Program-made: the position numbers and the translations under genes
The notes under the pieces: model-generated
The model's database searches: none
Seen by the model: only the letters and a program-made list of their open reading frames with translations
Told to the model about the DNA's origin: nothing
Part shown: piece after piece, positions 37,373 through 45,799 of the stretch
How positions within the stretch are numbered: the first letter of the stretch is position 1
Layout of the letters: the number at the start of each line of letters is the position of its first letter
Assembly (NCBI GenBank): GCA_944322815.1
Contig: CALUQB010000012.1
Coordinates: forward strand, 1-64,000
DNA: 64,000 bases
Origin: an uncultured Bacteroidales bacterium
GTDB lineage: Bacteria > Bacteroidota > Bacteroidia > Bacteroidales > UBA932
Direction: 5' to 3'

Positions 37373-38377
37373 ATGAGTATCGTTATATTGACCAAGGATA
37401 AAGAGGCTGGTCTCAAATTACGAGAAAGGCTTGCCGGAATATGTGATATATTCAAGTCTGTACCCTGTCTCATTAAAGATGACATAGAGAGAAACCCTGA
37501 ACAGGCAGCAGAAATTTCAGACATTTTTTCTACGTGGTACATGCCGACATTTGCAAAAGAAGAAATTACGGCATATTTCCCATCATTGAATGCCATTTAT
37601 TATGTGGCAGGAACTGTAGATTATTTTGCTGAACCGTTTCTGGCCTCTAATATAAGAGTGTTTTCCGCTGCAAGTGCAAATGGCCACTCTGTCGCCGAGT
37701 TTGTGGTCGCTCAGATAATACTTGCCAATAAAGGATATTTTCAAGCGCAGAAAGCATATCACTGGCCTGTTTTCAGGAGAGGATACAGAAATGCCAGAAA
37801 GGCAGCCGAAAGTCATTATGGCAATTATGGAGCTACGATAGGAATCATAGGCTGCGGCCATGTCGGCAGCAAAATCGTAGAATTATTGAGACCATTTAAA
37901 TTTAATATTGTAGTTTACGACCCGTATATCTCTGAAAAACGGGTAGCAGAGCTGGGGATTCGAAGAGTCGGTTTGGGAGAGTTGTTTACAGTATCGGATG
38001 TCATTACCAATCATTTGCCAGACAATCAGGAAACCAGAGGAATGCTCGGATATGACTTGTTTTCCCGTATGAAAAAATATGCGACGTTCATAAATACCGG
38101 CAGAGGCGGGCAAGTGTCGGAAAGAGATCTGAGCAAGGCATTGAGAAAGAACCCGACCATAACAGCCTTGCTTGATGTGACCACGCATGAACCATTGTTT
38201 CCATGGTCACCGCTATTCTGGAATAAAAATCTTTTCATGACTCCTCATATTGCAGGGAGTATGTCATCAGAGAATATGCGTATGGCAGAGTCTATGGTAA
38301 AAGCATATTCCGATAATCTGCATGGGATCAATAGCGTTTGTGAAATCACACTGGATAAACTGAATACCAGGGCTTGA
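37373..38377 (+). CDS. D-isomer-specific 2-hydroxyacid dehydrogenase family protein
   Basis: 334 residues. The NAD-binding domain has GIIGCGHVGSKIV (GxGxxG at 160-165). Catalytic-type residues appear in INTGRGGQ (Arg), THEPLF (Glu) and TPHIAGS (His). The family, which includes PdxB and SerA, interconverts 2-keto and 2-hydroxy acids with NAD(P)H in the cytosol. Its substrate here is unknown; a hydroxyacid substituent or a sugar-acid intermediate of the polysaccharide is a reasonable inference. A Gfo/Idh/MocA oxidoreductase follows after 1 bp. Confidence 0.85.
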   Translation: MSIVILTKDKEAGLKLRERLAGICDIFKSVPCLIKDDIERNPEQAAEISDIFSTWYMPTFAKEEITAYFPSLNAIYYVAGTVDYFAEPFLASNIRVFSAASANGHSVAEFVVAQIILANKGYFQAQKAYHWPVFRRGYRNARKAAESHYGNYGATIGIIGCGHVGSKIVELLRPFKFNIVVYDPYISEKRVAELGIRRVGLGELFTVSDVITNHLPDNQETRGMLGYDLFSRMKKYATFINTGRGGQVSERDLSKALRKNPTITALLDVTTHEPLFPWSPLFWNKNLFMTPHIAGSMSSENMRMAESMVKAYSDNLHGINSVCEITLDKLNTRA

Positions 38378-38378
38378 T

Positions 38379-39416
38379 ATGGCAGCGAATATTTTAAAGA
38401 AGCTTGTTTCTTATCTCCGACATGAATTTCTCAAAAAGAGGAAAAGTGCCGATCCAGTACGATGGGGTATCATCGGTCTTGGCTATATGGCTGAAACTTT
38501 TTCGACAGTGATTGATGGGAACAAATATGGAAAAGTATCGGCAGTGGCTTCCCGCAGTATCAGCAAGGCAAAAGCCTTTGCTGCCAAACATGGGCATTGC
38601 AAGGCATACGGTAGCTATGAAGCTATGGTAAATGATGAAAATCTGCAATTGGATATAATCTATATTGCCACTCCGGTCAAATGCCATTATGAAAATATCA
38701 AATTGTGCTTGAGTGCCGGAAAGAATGTCCTGTGTGAAAAGCCGATAACATTTGATGCCGAACAGTTGGAAGAACTTCGGACACTGGCAAAAAACAATAA
38801 TTGTTTTCTGATGGAAGGAATGTGGATGAAATGTTTGCCGACCTTTCAGAAAGCCTTGGAATGGATCAGGAATAATAAAATAGGAAAAATAGAACTTGTG
38901 AAAGCGGACTTCTATAAAAGAGAAAGTATTGATCCTGACATTACAATTTTCAATGAAAAAGAAGGTGGAGGCGTTTTACGGGATTTTGGAGTTTATGCCA
39001 TAGCATTTGTCACACATTTCCTGAACGGAAAACCCGAAAAGATGTCTTTTCTGGTGCGAAAGTCTCAGTATGGAATAGATGCAGATTGGCAAATTACTGC
39101 ATCTGGAAATGGCAGGAATGCGGTTGTCAATCTATCATCGAATTTTGGATCGTCAAGCAAAGCTGCTGTCATAGGCAATGACGGGATGATTGAATGGGAT
39201 ACTCAGTTTAATCGGACAAATAGAGTTTGCCTGTATGATAAAAGCGGACGGCTCCTGGAAGAGTTCAAGGCTGTCTACTGGTATGATGGATTCGAATATG
39301 AAGTGGCAGAGGTCCAGGAATGCATTAAATGTCATAAACTTGAAAGCCAGAAAGTCTCCCTTGAAAGCTCCATGGAAACCATTCGGTTCATTGACCGGCT
39401 AATGAATTCATTATGA
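38379..39416 (+). CDS. Gfo/Idh/MocA family oxidoreductase
   Basis: 345 residues. N-terminal Rossmann domain with WGIIGLGYMAETFS near residue 28-41, YIATPVKCHYENI, and the conserved Lys in CEKPI near 122. A C-terminal alpha/beta substrate domain follows (GGGVLRDFGVYAIAF). Family members oxidise or reduce sugars at various carbons, for example UDP-GlcNAcA 3-dehydrogenase WlbA. With the adjacent dehydrogenase it may form a two-step sugar modification. The next gene starts on its stop codon. Confidence 0.88.
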   Translation: MAANILKKLVSYLRHEFLKKRKSADPVRWGIIGLGYMAETFSTVIDGNKYGKVSAVASRSISKAKAFAAKHGHCKAYGSYEAMVNDENLQLDIIYIATPVKCHYENIKLCLSAGKNVLCEKPITFDAEQLEELRTLAKNNNCFLMEGMWMKCLPTFQKALEWIRNNKIGKIELVKADFYKRESIDPDITIFNEKEGGGVLRDFGVYAIAFVTHFLNGKPEKMSFLVRKSQYGIDADWQITASGNGRNAVVNLSSNFGSSSKAAVIGNDGMIEWDTQFNRTNRVCLYDKSGRLLEEFKAVYWYDGFEYEVAEVQECIKCHKLESQKVSLESSMETIRFIDRLMNSL

Positions 39417-40942
39417 TGAACCAATATAGAAAATGTATTTATCAGTTGGTATCGCAAATCGTTCCTGTTTGTAAAAACTGGATTGAAACCCATGATGACG
39501 GTCAGACATATTTCATTGATCCTGTAGATAAGGTGGAGATTTCTGCACATTATGGGGCAACTCATGCTTCTGCCGCATTTATATTATTGGGAACGATAGA
39601 AAAAGATGCGGAGATATACAATACCGGAATAAAACTTTTGCGCAGCGTTTTAAGTAGATGGAATGCAAATGATAATTTGCCTGGATTTCATCACGATTTC
39701 AACAATTTTGCATTGGTTCTTATAAATGATTCAGTAGATGCGGAACTGTCCGCGCAAATAAAACGCACGATTTTATCGACCAGAGACAGCAATCATGATA
39801 CTGTCAATTGGCTGCCAATGCGATGGCTCGTCAACAAGAAGCGTAAAGAGTGGGAGGGCAAAGATAAATACCGGAAAAATATTGATTATTGTAAAAAAAT
39901 CATATTACAGGCTACTAATGCTGACGGCGGTATGGAAGACAGGCTTCCATATGGCACAAGTTACAGCCTGCAGTATAATATAGCAACAGTTGCGCTACTG
40001 CAGTATCTTCGTACATCGGGTGAAGATATGAATCTGGATAAGCAATTGGGGTTTCTTTTGAATGCGGTTATTCCCGATGGAGATATAAATTACATAGGAC
40101 GGGGGGCAAATCAGATTTTTGCATGGGGAATGTGGCTGTATCTTTTGGCATCATCAGCGCAATATGACCATCTGGAGAATGCATTAAGATATTTGTCCTG
40201 CGCATTCCCGATAATGCTAAGTCATCATTCGCTGATGTTGAATGAATGGGACGGAAACGACAAATTCTTGTGGTGGGATTATCATTATGAGTCGGTTTAT
40301 ACTGCGCATTTTTTGCTGTGGCTGGTTTTGGCATACAGGGATATCGGCAAGTCCGAGATTCTTCCTGTGAAACCGCATACAGCTGAGACCGGTATCCATG
40401 TAGTTCATTCATCGAAAGCTCACGTTGTCTGGTTCGAAGGCCGAAATGAATATCTCGCAGAAAAAGGCCCCTCTGTTTCCGCAATCTGGATAAATAAGTC
40501 AGGCACATTGTTTAAAGGTGCTTTTGGCCCATGGCAGGGATCTTTCGGAAATAACTGGATTTATGAATATGCCGTCATGATCAATTATTGTGGTCTTTTT
40601 GAGGTAAAACGAAACAAAGATTGGAGCAAAGTATGGCATATAAACAAAATATTTCCTAATTTGGAGTCAAGAACGTCTCTTACTATCAAACCTGTATTCT
40701 GTCCTCTGACAGTCAGGGAGATAGATAATGTTCTGGAAATAGCCTGGTTATATGACGGCAATTCTGAAGTGATCTTCAATTTCCCTTGCAGTTCACAGAT
40801 TCAGGATATGGAATTGGAAGTTGACGATGATAATATTCATCTTGAATGTGTCGGTACCGTGAAAAACCAATATGGTTGGCAATGGCTGTATCAGTCACAT
40901 TCTATGAAAGGGAAGAGATTTCTATTAAGAATGTATGTATAA
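39413..40942 (+). CDS. Uncharacterised toroid-plus-beta-domain protein, possible polysaccharide lyase-like
   Basis: 509 residues, no signal peptide. Residues about 1-310 look like successive helix pairs with conserved aromatic turns (FHHDFNNFALVLI, NHDTVNWLPMRWLV, NYIGRGANQIFAWGMWLYL). Residues about 330-509 are beta-rich. This two-part layout is like heparinase II/III and related lyases, but I do not recognise a family signature or a catalytic Tyr/His pair for certain. It starts by overlapping the oxidoreductase stop and ends overlapping the next GT by 8 bp, so it belongs to the same translation unit. Function unknown. Confidence 0.55.
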   Translation: MMNQYRKCIYQLVSQIVPVCKNWIETHDDGQTYFIDPVDKVEISAHYGATHASAAFILLGTIEKDAEIYNTGIKLLRSVLSRWNANDNLPGFHHDFNNFALVLINDSVDAELSAQIKRTILSTRDSNHDTVNWLPMRWLVNKKRKEWEGKDKYRKNIDYCKKIILQATNADGGMEDRLPYGTSYSLQYNIATVALLQYLRTSGEDMNLDKQLGFLLNAVIPDGDINYIGRGANQIFAWGMWLYLLASSAQYDHLENALRYLSCAFPIMLSHHSLMLNEWDGNDKFLWWDYHYESVYTAHFLLWLVLAYRDIGKSEILPVKPHTAETGIHVVHSSKAHVVWFEGRNEYLAEKGPSVSAIWINKSGTLFKGAFGPWQGSFGNNWIYEYAVMINYCGLFEVKRNKDWSKVWHINKIFPNLESRTSLTIKPVFCPLTVREIDNVLEIAWLYDGNSEVIFNFPCSSQIQDMELEVDDDNIHLECVGTVKNQYGWQWLYQSHSMKGKRFLLRMYV

Positions 40943-42167
40943 GTTGCTGCAGATCAATTCTACCAGGAATTACGGTTCTACGGGAAGGATTGCGGAAAAT
41001 ATCGGGATATTGGCGAATGCCTGCGGCTTTGATTCATATATGCTTCATGGACCGCGGTATGTGAACCCGAGCGGACTGAAATCCGTCTGTACGGAGACTC
41101 TTTTCGAGGAAAGGGTGCACGGTGTCGCGAGCAGGCTGTTCGATGCCCACGGACTGGGATCGGTCTGCGCCACGAGGCGGCTTGTACGGAGGATAAGGGA
41201 AATAGATCCGGATATCATTCATCTGCATAACATACACGGATATTATATAAACTATCCGCTCCTGTTCGATTATCTGAAAGAATCACGGAAGCCGGTAGTC
41301 TGGACACTGCATGACAGCTGGCCGTTTACAGGGCATTGTTCGCATTTTGAACTGGATGGCTGCAACTGGCTTTCAGACTGCAATTGCTGGCAGACGGGAT
41401 GTCATGACTGCAGATTGTCCCGCACCTATCCTAAAAGCTATACGGATTTTTCCCGCAGGAACTTCCGGCTGAAAAAAGAGGCCTTTACCGGAGTGGAAAA
41501 CATGATTCTCGTTCCGGTTTCGGACTGGCTGGACGGGCTGGTCAGGAAGTCTTTCCTGAAAGACTGCAGGACGCAGGTCATACATAACGGGATCGATATA
41601 GGTGTATTTGACATCAGGAAAGACAGCCGGGCTGTCCGGAACAGGTATGGTATCACTGCCGGGAAGATCATCATCGGTGTGGCGAGTCCGTTCACCCCGA
41701 AAAAAGGCCTCGATGATTTTGTCAGGCTGGGACAGATGCTACCTGACGGGTATCAGATAGTATTGGCCGGCCTTTCGGCTGACATGCCGGACAAGCTGCC
41801 TGAAGGGATTATCGGAATCGGAAGGACTCAGGATATGCAGGAGCTGGCATCGTTGTATTCCATGGCTGACGTATTCATGAATCTGACCTATGGAGACAAT
41901 TTCCCTACCACGAACCTGGAGGCTATGGCATGCGGGACGCCGGTGGTCACATACCGGACAGGAGGCAGTCCCGAAGCGGTCGATGAATCCACGGGAGCGG
42001 TCGTGGACAAAGGAGATCTGGATGCTGCCAGAGATGCGGCCATACGGATATGCCAGGAGGGGAAACAGTCGTTTTCAGAGAAATGCCGTCTGAGGGCCGA
42101 GCGGAATTTCGACAAGGACATCTGCTTCCGGAAATATATCGGACTGTACCGGGACATGCTGTCATGA
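40935..42167 (+). CDS. GT4 family glycosyltransferase
   Basis: 410 residues with the GT-B fold. The N-terminal domain begins KLLQINSTRNYGSTGRIAENI and has TLHDSWPFTGHCSHFE near residue 135. The C-terminal donor domain shows IIGVASPFTPKKGLDDFV and NFPTTNLEAMACGTPVVTYRTGG, including the ExxACGxP-type block. It probably transfers a sugar from a nucleotide donor. Composition returns to GC-rich shortly after its start, marking the right border of the first AT-rich block. Confidence 0.9.
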   Translation: MYKLLQINSTRNYGSTGRIAENIGILANACGFDSYMLHGPRYVNPSGLKSVCTETLFEERVHGVASRLFDAHGLGSVCATRRLVRRIREIDPDIIHLHNIHGYYINYPLLFDYLKESRKPVVWTLHDSWPFTGHCSHFELDGCNWLSDCNCWQTGCHDCRLSRTYPKSYTDFSRRNFRLKKEAFTGVENMILVPVSDWLDGLVRKSFLKDCRTQVIHNGIDIGVFDIRKDSRAVRNRYGITAGKIIIGVASPFTPKKGLDDFVRLGQMLPDGYQIVLAGLSADMPDKLPEGIIGIGRTQDMQELASLYSMADVFMNLTYGDNFPTTNLEAMACGTPVVTYRTGGSPEAVDESTGAVVDKGDLDAARDAAIRICQEGKQSFSEKCRLRAERNFDKDICFRKYIGLYRDMLS

Positions 42168-42338
42168 CCGGAACCCCGTGCATGAATGATATGTGGATAC
42201 ACACATTTATTGGAAAAATAGAGAAATATTGCGTTAATTTGCAAGAATAATCGCCGCCGGAACGACAGGCGGTTACCGGCATAAGCCCGTGTGTGAAAAA
42301 TTGTGGAAAATATGGAGTTAAACGATAAACCAGTAATC
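42168..42338 (+). promoter_or_regulatory. Leader with internal promoter and alternative hairpins upstream of capE
   Basis: A 171-bp gap within the locus. TTG (42210-42212) and TTAATTTG (42234-42241, one mismatch to TAnnTTTG) are 21 bp apart, a plausible internal promoter. Downstream, CCGCC (42254-42258) can pair with GGCGG (42268-42272), or GCCGG (42256-42260) with CCGGC (42276-42280). The two stems exclude each other, as in an attenuator. Confidence 0.4.
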
Positions 42339-43415
42339 ATGTCAATATTCAAAGATAAAGTACTTTTGATCACCGGCGGGACAGGCAGCTTCGGAAATGC
42401 CGTGCTTCGCCGCTTTCTGGACAGTGATATCCGGGAGATAAGGATTTTCTCCAGAGACGAGAAAAAGCAGGACGATATGAGGCACAGGTTCCAGAATCCG
42501 AAGATCAAATTCTACATCGGAAACGTCAGGAACCGTGAAAGCGTGGACATCGCCATGGCCGGAGCCGACTATGTCTTTTCCGCCGCCGCACTGAAACAGG
42601 TCCCAAGCTGCGAGTTCTTCCCGATGGAAGCCGTCAGGACGAATATTGAAGGCACGAACAATGTCCTCCTTTCAGCCATAGAACATAAGGTGAAGAAAGT
42701 CGTGGTCCTCTCCACTGACAAGGCCGCTTACCCTATCAATGCCATGGGCATATCCAAGGCCATGATGGAAAGGGTCGCCATAGCCAAGGCCAGGGAACTC
42801 GGGGACGGTGCCGAGACCGTCATCTGCTGTACCAGATACGGAAACGTGATGGCGTCACGCGGCTCTGTGATACCACTTTGGGTCGACCAGATGATGGAGG
42901 GTCTCCCGATCACGATCACGGACCCGAACATGACGCGGTTCATGATCACTCTGGACGATGCCATAGACCTGGTACTCTTCGCATTCACTCACGGACACAA
43001 CGGCGACATGTTCGTACAGAAAGCTCCGGCAGCTACATTGAACACGCTGGTGACCGCCCTGAAGGAAATATATGCGGAAGTCGATCCGAAATACGGAGAG
43101 ACAGAAGTGAAAGTCATCGGTACCAGACACGGGGAAAAGCAGTACGAAACGCTCGTCACCAGGGAAGAGATGGCCAGGGCTGTGGACATGGGAGACTATT
43201 TCAGGATACCGTGCGATGCCAGAGACCTGAACTACGACAAATTCTACATCGACGGAGACAAGTCCATAACTGCCATGGAGGATTATCATTCGCTCAATAC
43301 GCGCCAGCTGGATGTTAAAGGCATGAAGGACCTGCTGATGAGACTGCGTTTCATCCGGGAAGATCTCGGGATTTTGCCGCGGGGGGTAAAGTGCAGAGAC
43401 ATCCGTTCTGAATAA
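42339..43415 (+). CDS. capE: UDP-GlcNAc 4,6-dehydratase/5-epimerase, CapE/FnlA type
   Basis: 358 residues from ATG 42339 (MSIFKDKVLLITGG), which matches the usual family start; ATG 42312 and GTG 42303 lie upstream in frame. The Rossmann motif GGTGSFGNAVLRRFL and SFSRDEKKQ-like IFSRDEKKQDDM are typical. It is the first enzyme of UDP-N-acetyl-L-fucosamine synthesis, acting on UDP-GlcNAc in the cytosol. capF and capG follow in pathway order. Confidence 0.93.
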   Translation: MSIFKDKVLLITGGTGSFGNAVLRRFLDSDIREIRIFSRDEKKQDDMRHRFQNPKIKFYIGNVRNRESVDIAMAGADYVFSAAALKQVPSCEFFPMEAVRTNIEGTNNVLLSAIEHKVKKVVVLSTDKAAYPINAMGISKAMMERVAIAKARELGDGAETVICCTRYGNVMASRGSVIPLWVDQMMEGLPITITDPNMTRFMITLDDAIDLVLFAFTHGHNGDMFVQKAPAATLNTLVTALKEIYAEVDPKYGETEVKVIGTRHGEKQYETLVTREEMARAVDMGDYFRIPCDARDLNYDKFYIDGDKSITAMEDYHSLNTRQLDVKGMKDLLMRLRFIREDLGILPRGVKCRDIRSE

Positions 43416-43426
43416 AATTTCACGGC

Positions 43427-44629
43427 ATGAACATCCTGGTGACAGGAGCCAAAGGTTTCGTAGGGAGAAACCTGGTGGCGCAGCTGCATAACATACAGGA
43501 CGGGAAGGCCCTCTGGTATCCTGTATCGGGAGACATCACTGTCTATGAATACGATACCGGCAGCGATCCGGCCGAACTTGACGCATACTGCAGGAACGCT
43601 GATTTCGTGTTCAATCTGGCCGGAGTGAACAGACCCGAAGATCCTGCGGAATTCATGAGAGGAAATGCCGGTTTCGCCTCAGTCCTGCTCGGAACTCTCC
43701 GGAAATACGGGAACACATGTCCGGTCATGCTTTCGAGTTCCGTCCAGGCATCTCTCACGGGACGATATGCCGGTTCCGAATACGGGAAGTCCAAACTTGC
43801 AGGCGAGAAACTCTTTTTCGACTATTCGGAAGAAACCGGCGCCGAAGTGCTTGTCTACAGGTTCCCGAACGTATTCGGGAAATGGTGCCGTCCGAACTAC
43901 AACTCCGCCGTTGCGACTTTCTGCTACAATATAGCCAATGACCTGCCCGTGCAGGTCAATGACCGTTCGACCGAACTCGAACTGGTGTACATCGATGATC
44001 TGGTCGATGAAATGATCATGGCTCTTGCAGGAAAGGAGCACCGCTGCGAATTCGACGGGGCCGAACTTGTCCCTGAAAAAGACGGAAAATACTGTCATGT
44101 ACCTGTCACTTTCCGGGCTACTCTTGGTGAAATCACTGATATGCTGTACCGGTTCGAAACACAGCAGACTACGCTCGTCATTCCGGAAATCCCCGAAGGA
44201 TCCTTTGCGCAGAAGCTCTATTCGACCTACCTGTCCTATCTGCCGGAAAGGAAGGCTGTCTTCCCTCTGAAAATGAATACGGACGGCCGCGGCAGTTTCA
44301 CAGAAATGTTCCGTTCAGGGAATTGCGGTCAGGTAAGCATCAATATTTCCGGCCCGGGAATAGTCAAGGGCCGGCATTGGCACAATACGAAAAGCGAGAT
44401 TTTCATCGTGGTCAGCGGACACGGCCTGATACGGCAGCGGAAAGTCGGTACCGAAGAGGTGATGGAAACGGAAGTTTCGGGAGACAGGATCATGGCGGTA
44501 AGGACATTGCCCGGCTATGTGCATGATATCGTGAACCTGTCGGAGACGGAGAATCTGGTGACGGTCATCTGGTGCAGCGGCCTTTTCGACCCAGACCGTC
44601 CCGACACTTATTCTGAATCTGTAAAATGA
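43427..44629 (+). CDS. capF: CapF/FnlB-type bifunctional SDR reductase with cupin domain
   Basis: 400 residues. N-terminal SDR domain (LVTGAKGFVGRNLVAQL, then YGKSKLAGEKLFFDY as the YxxxK region) reduces the 4-keto sugar. C-terminal cupin (about 270-395) with GRHWHNTKSEIFIVVSG contributes the metal-dependent C3 epimerisation described for CapF. It is the second enzyme of UDP-L-FucNAc synthesis. capG overlaps its stop (ATGA). Confidence 0.93.
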   Translation: MNILVTGAKGFVGRNLVAQLHNIQDGKALWYPVSGDITVYEYDTGSDPAELDAYCRNADFVFNLAGVNRPEDPAEFMRGNAGFASVLLGTLRKYGNTCPVMLSSSVQASLTGRYAGSEYGKSKLAGEKLFFDYSEETGAEVLVYRFPNVFGKWCRPNYNSAVATFCYNIANDLPVQVNDRSTELELVYIDDLVDEMIMALAGKEHRCEFDGAELVPEKDGKYCHVPVTFRATLGEITDMLYRFETQQTTLVIPEIPEGSFAQKLYSTYLSYLPERKAVFPLKMNTDGRGSFTEMFRSGNCGQVSINISGPGIVKGRHWHNTKSEIFIVVSGHGLIRQRKVGTEEVMETEVSGDRIMAVRTLPGYVHDIVNLSETENLVTVIWCSGLFDPDRPDTYSESVK

Positions 44630-45792
44630 CGGATATGACATCTTTCAAGAACAACGGAAAACTCAAACTGCTCATCATAGCTGGTACCAGACCGGAAATC
44701 ATACGTCTGTCGGCCGTGATAGACAAATGCCGGAAATATTTCGACTGCATCCTCGCCCATACCGGACAGAACTACGACTACAGTCTGAACGGGATATTTT
44801 TCAGGGATCTGAAACTGGAAGCTCCCGAGGTGTATCTGGACGCAGTGGGGGATGACCTTGGAGCCACGATGGGAAACATCATCGACAGAAGTTACAAGCT
44901 GATGGTGCAGATCCGGCCGGACGCGGTCCTCGTACTGGGTGACACCAATTCCTGCCTGAGTGTGATAGGGGCGAAGAGGCTTCATATTCCGATTTTCCAC
45001 ATGGAAGCGGGGAACAGATGTTTCGACGAGTGCCTGCCGGAAGAAACGAACAGGAGGATCGTGGATGTCATTTCAGATGTGAACATCTGCTATTCCGAAC
45101 ATGCGCGGCGCTATCTGAACGCATCCGGAGTCCCGAAAGAACGGACTTTCGTATGCGGTTCGCCGATGGCCGAGGTGCTTCACGCGAACCTGAAGGAAAT
45201 CGAGGCTTCTGACATCCATGCCAGGATCGGGCTTGAAAAGGGGAAATACATACTCCTGTCAGCCCACAGGGAAGAAAACATCGATACGGACAGGAACTTC
45301 AGGTCATTGTTCGGCGCGATCAACGCCCTGGCGGCGAAGTATGACATGCCTGTATTGTATTCCTGCCATCCACGTTCCGCCAAAAGACTGGAAAGCAGCG
45401 GATTCAGGCTGGACAAGAGGGTCATAAGACATGAACCGTTGGGATTCCATGACTACAACTGCCTGCAGATGAATGCCTTCTCGGTCGTGTCCGACTCCGG
45501 AACGCTTCCGGAGGAAAGCAGCTTTTTCATGAGCGTGGGCCATCCGTTTCCGGCTGTCAGCATCAGGACATCCACGGAACGCCCGGAAGCTCTTGACAGC
45601 GGATGCTTCATATTGGCAGGCATAGATGAGACCTCTTTGCTTCAGGCGGTGGATACGGCTGTCGGTATGCACCGGAACGGGGATTCCGGCATACCTGTCC
45701 CTGACTATACCGATGAGAACGTATCTTCGAAAATCGTCAAGCTGATCCAAAGCTACACCGGAGTGGTAGATAAGTTGGTCTGGAGAAAATAG
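44626..45792 (+). CDS. capG: UDP-N-acetylglucosamine 2-epimerase-like, CapG/FnlC
   Basis: 388 residues, non-hydrolysing UDP-GlcNAc 2-epimerase fold. IIAGTRPEIIRLSAV at the N-terminus, HTGQNYDYSLNGIFF, HMEAGNRCFDECLPEETNRR and DSGTLPEESSFF are all conserved. In this context it epimerises C2 to yield UDP-N-acetyl-L-fucosamine. Start codons at 44626 (overlapping capF) or 44635 are both possible. A glycosyltransferase follows after 7 bp. Confidence 0.94.
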   Translation: MTDMTSFKNNGKLKLLIIAGTRPEIIRLSAVIDKCRKYFDCILAHTGQNYDYSLNGIFFRDLKLEAPEVYLDAVGDDLGATMGNIIDRSYKLMVQIRPDAVLVLGDTNSCLSVIGAKRLHIPIFHMEAGNRCFDECLPEETNRRIVDVISDVNICYSEHARRYLNASGVPKERTFVCGSPMAEVLHANLKEIEASDIHARIGLEKGKYILLSAHREENIDTDRNFRSLFGAINALAAKYDMPVLYSCHPRSAKRLESSGFRLDKRVIRHEPLGFHDYNCLQMNAFSVVSDSGTLPEESSFFMSVGHPFPAVSIRTSTERPEALDSGCFILAGIDETSLLQAVDTAVGMHRNGDSGIPVPDYTDENVSSKIVKLIQSYTGVVDKLVWRK

Positions 45793-45799
45793 AAACCGG

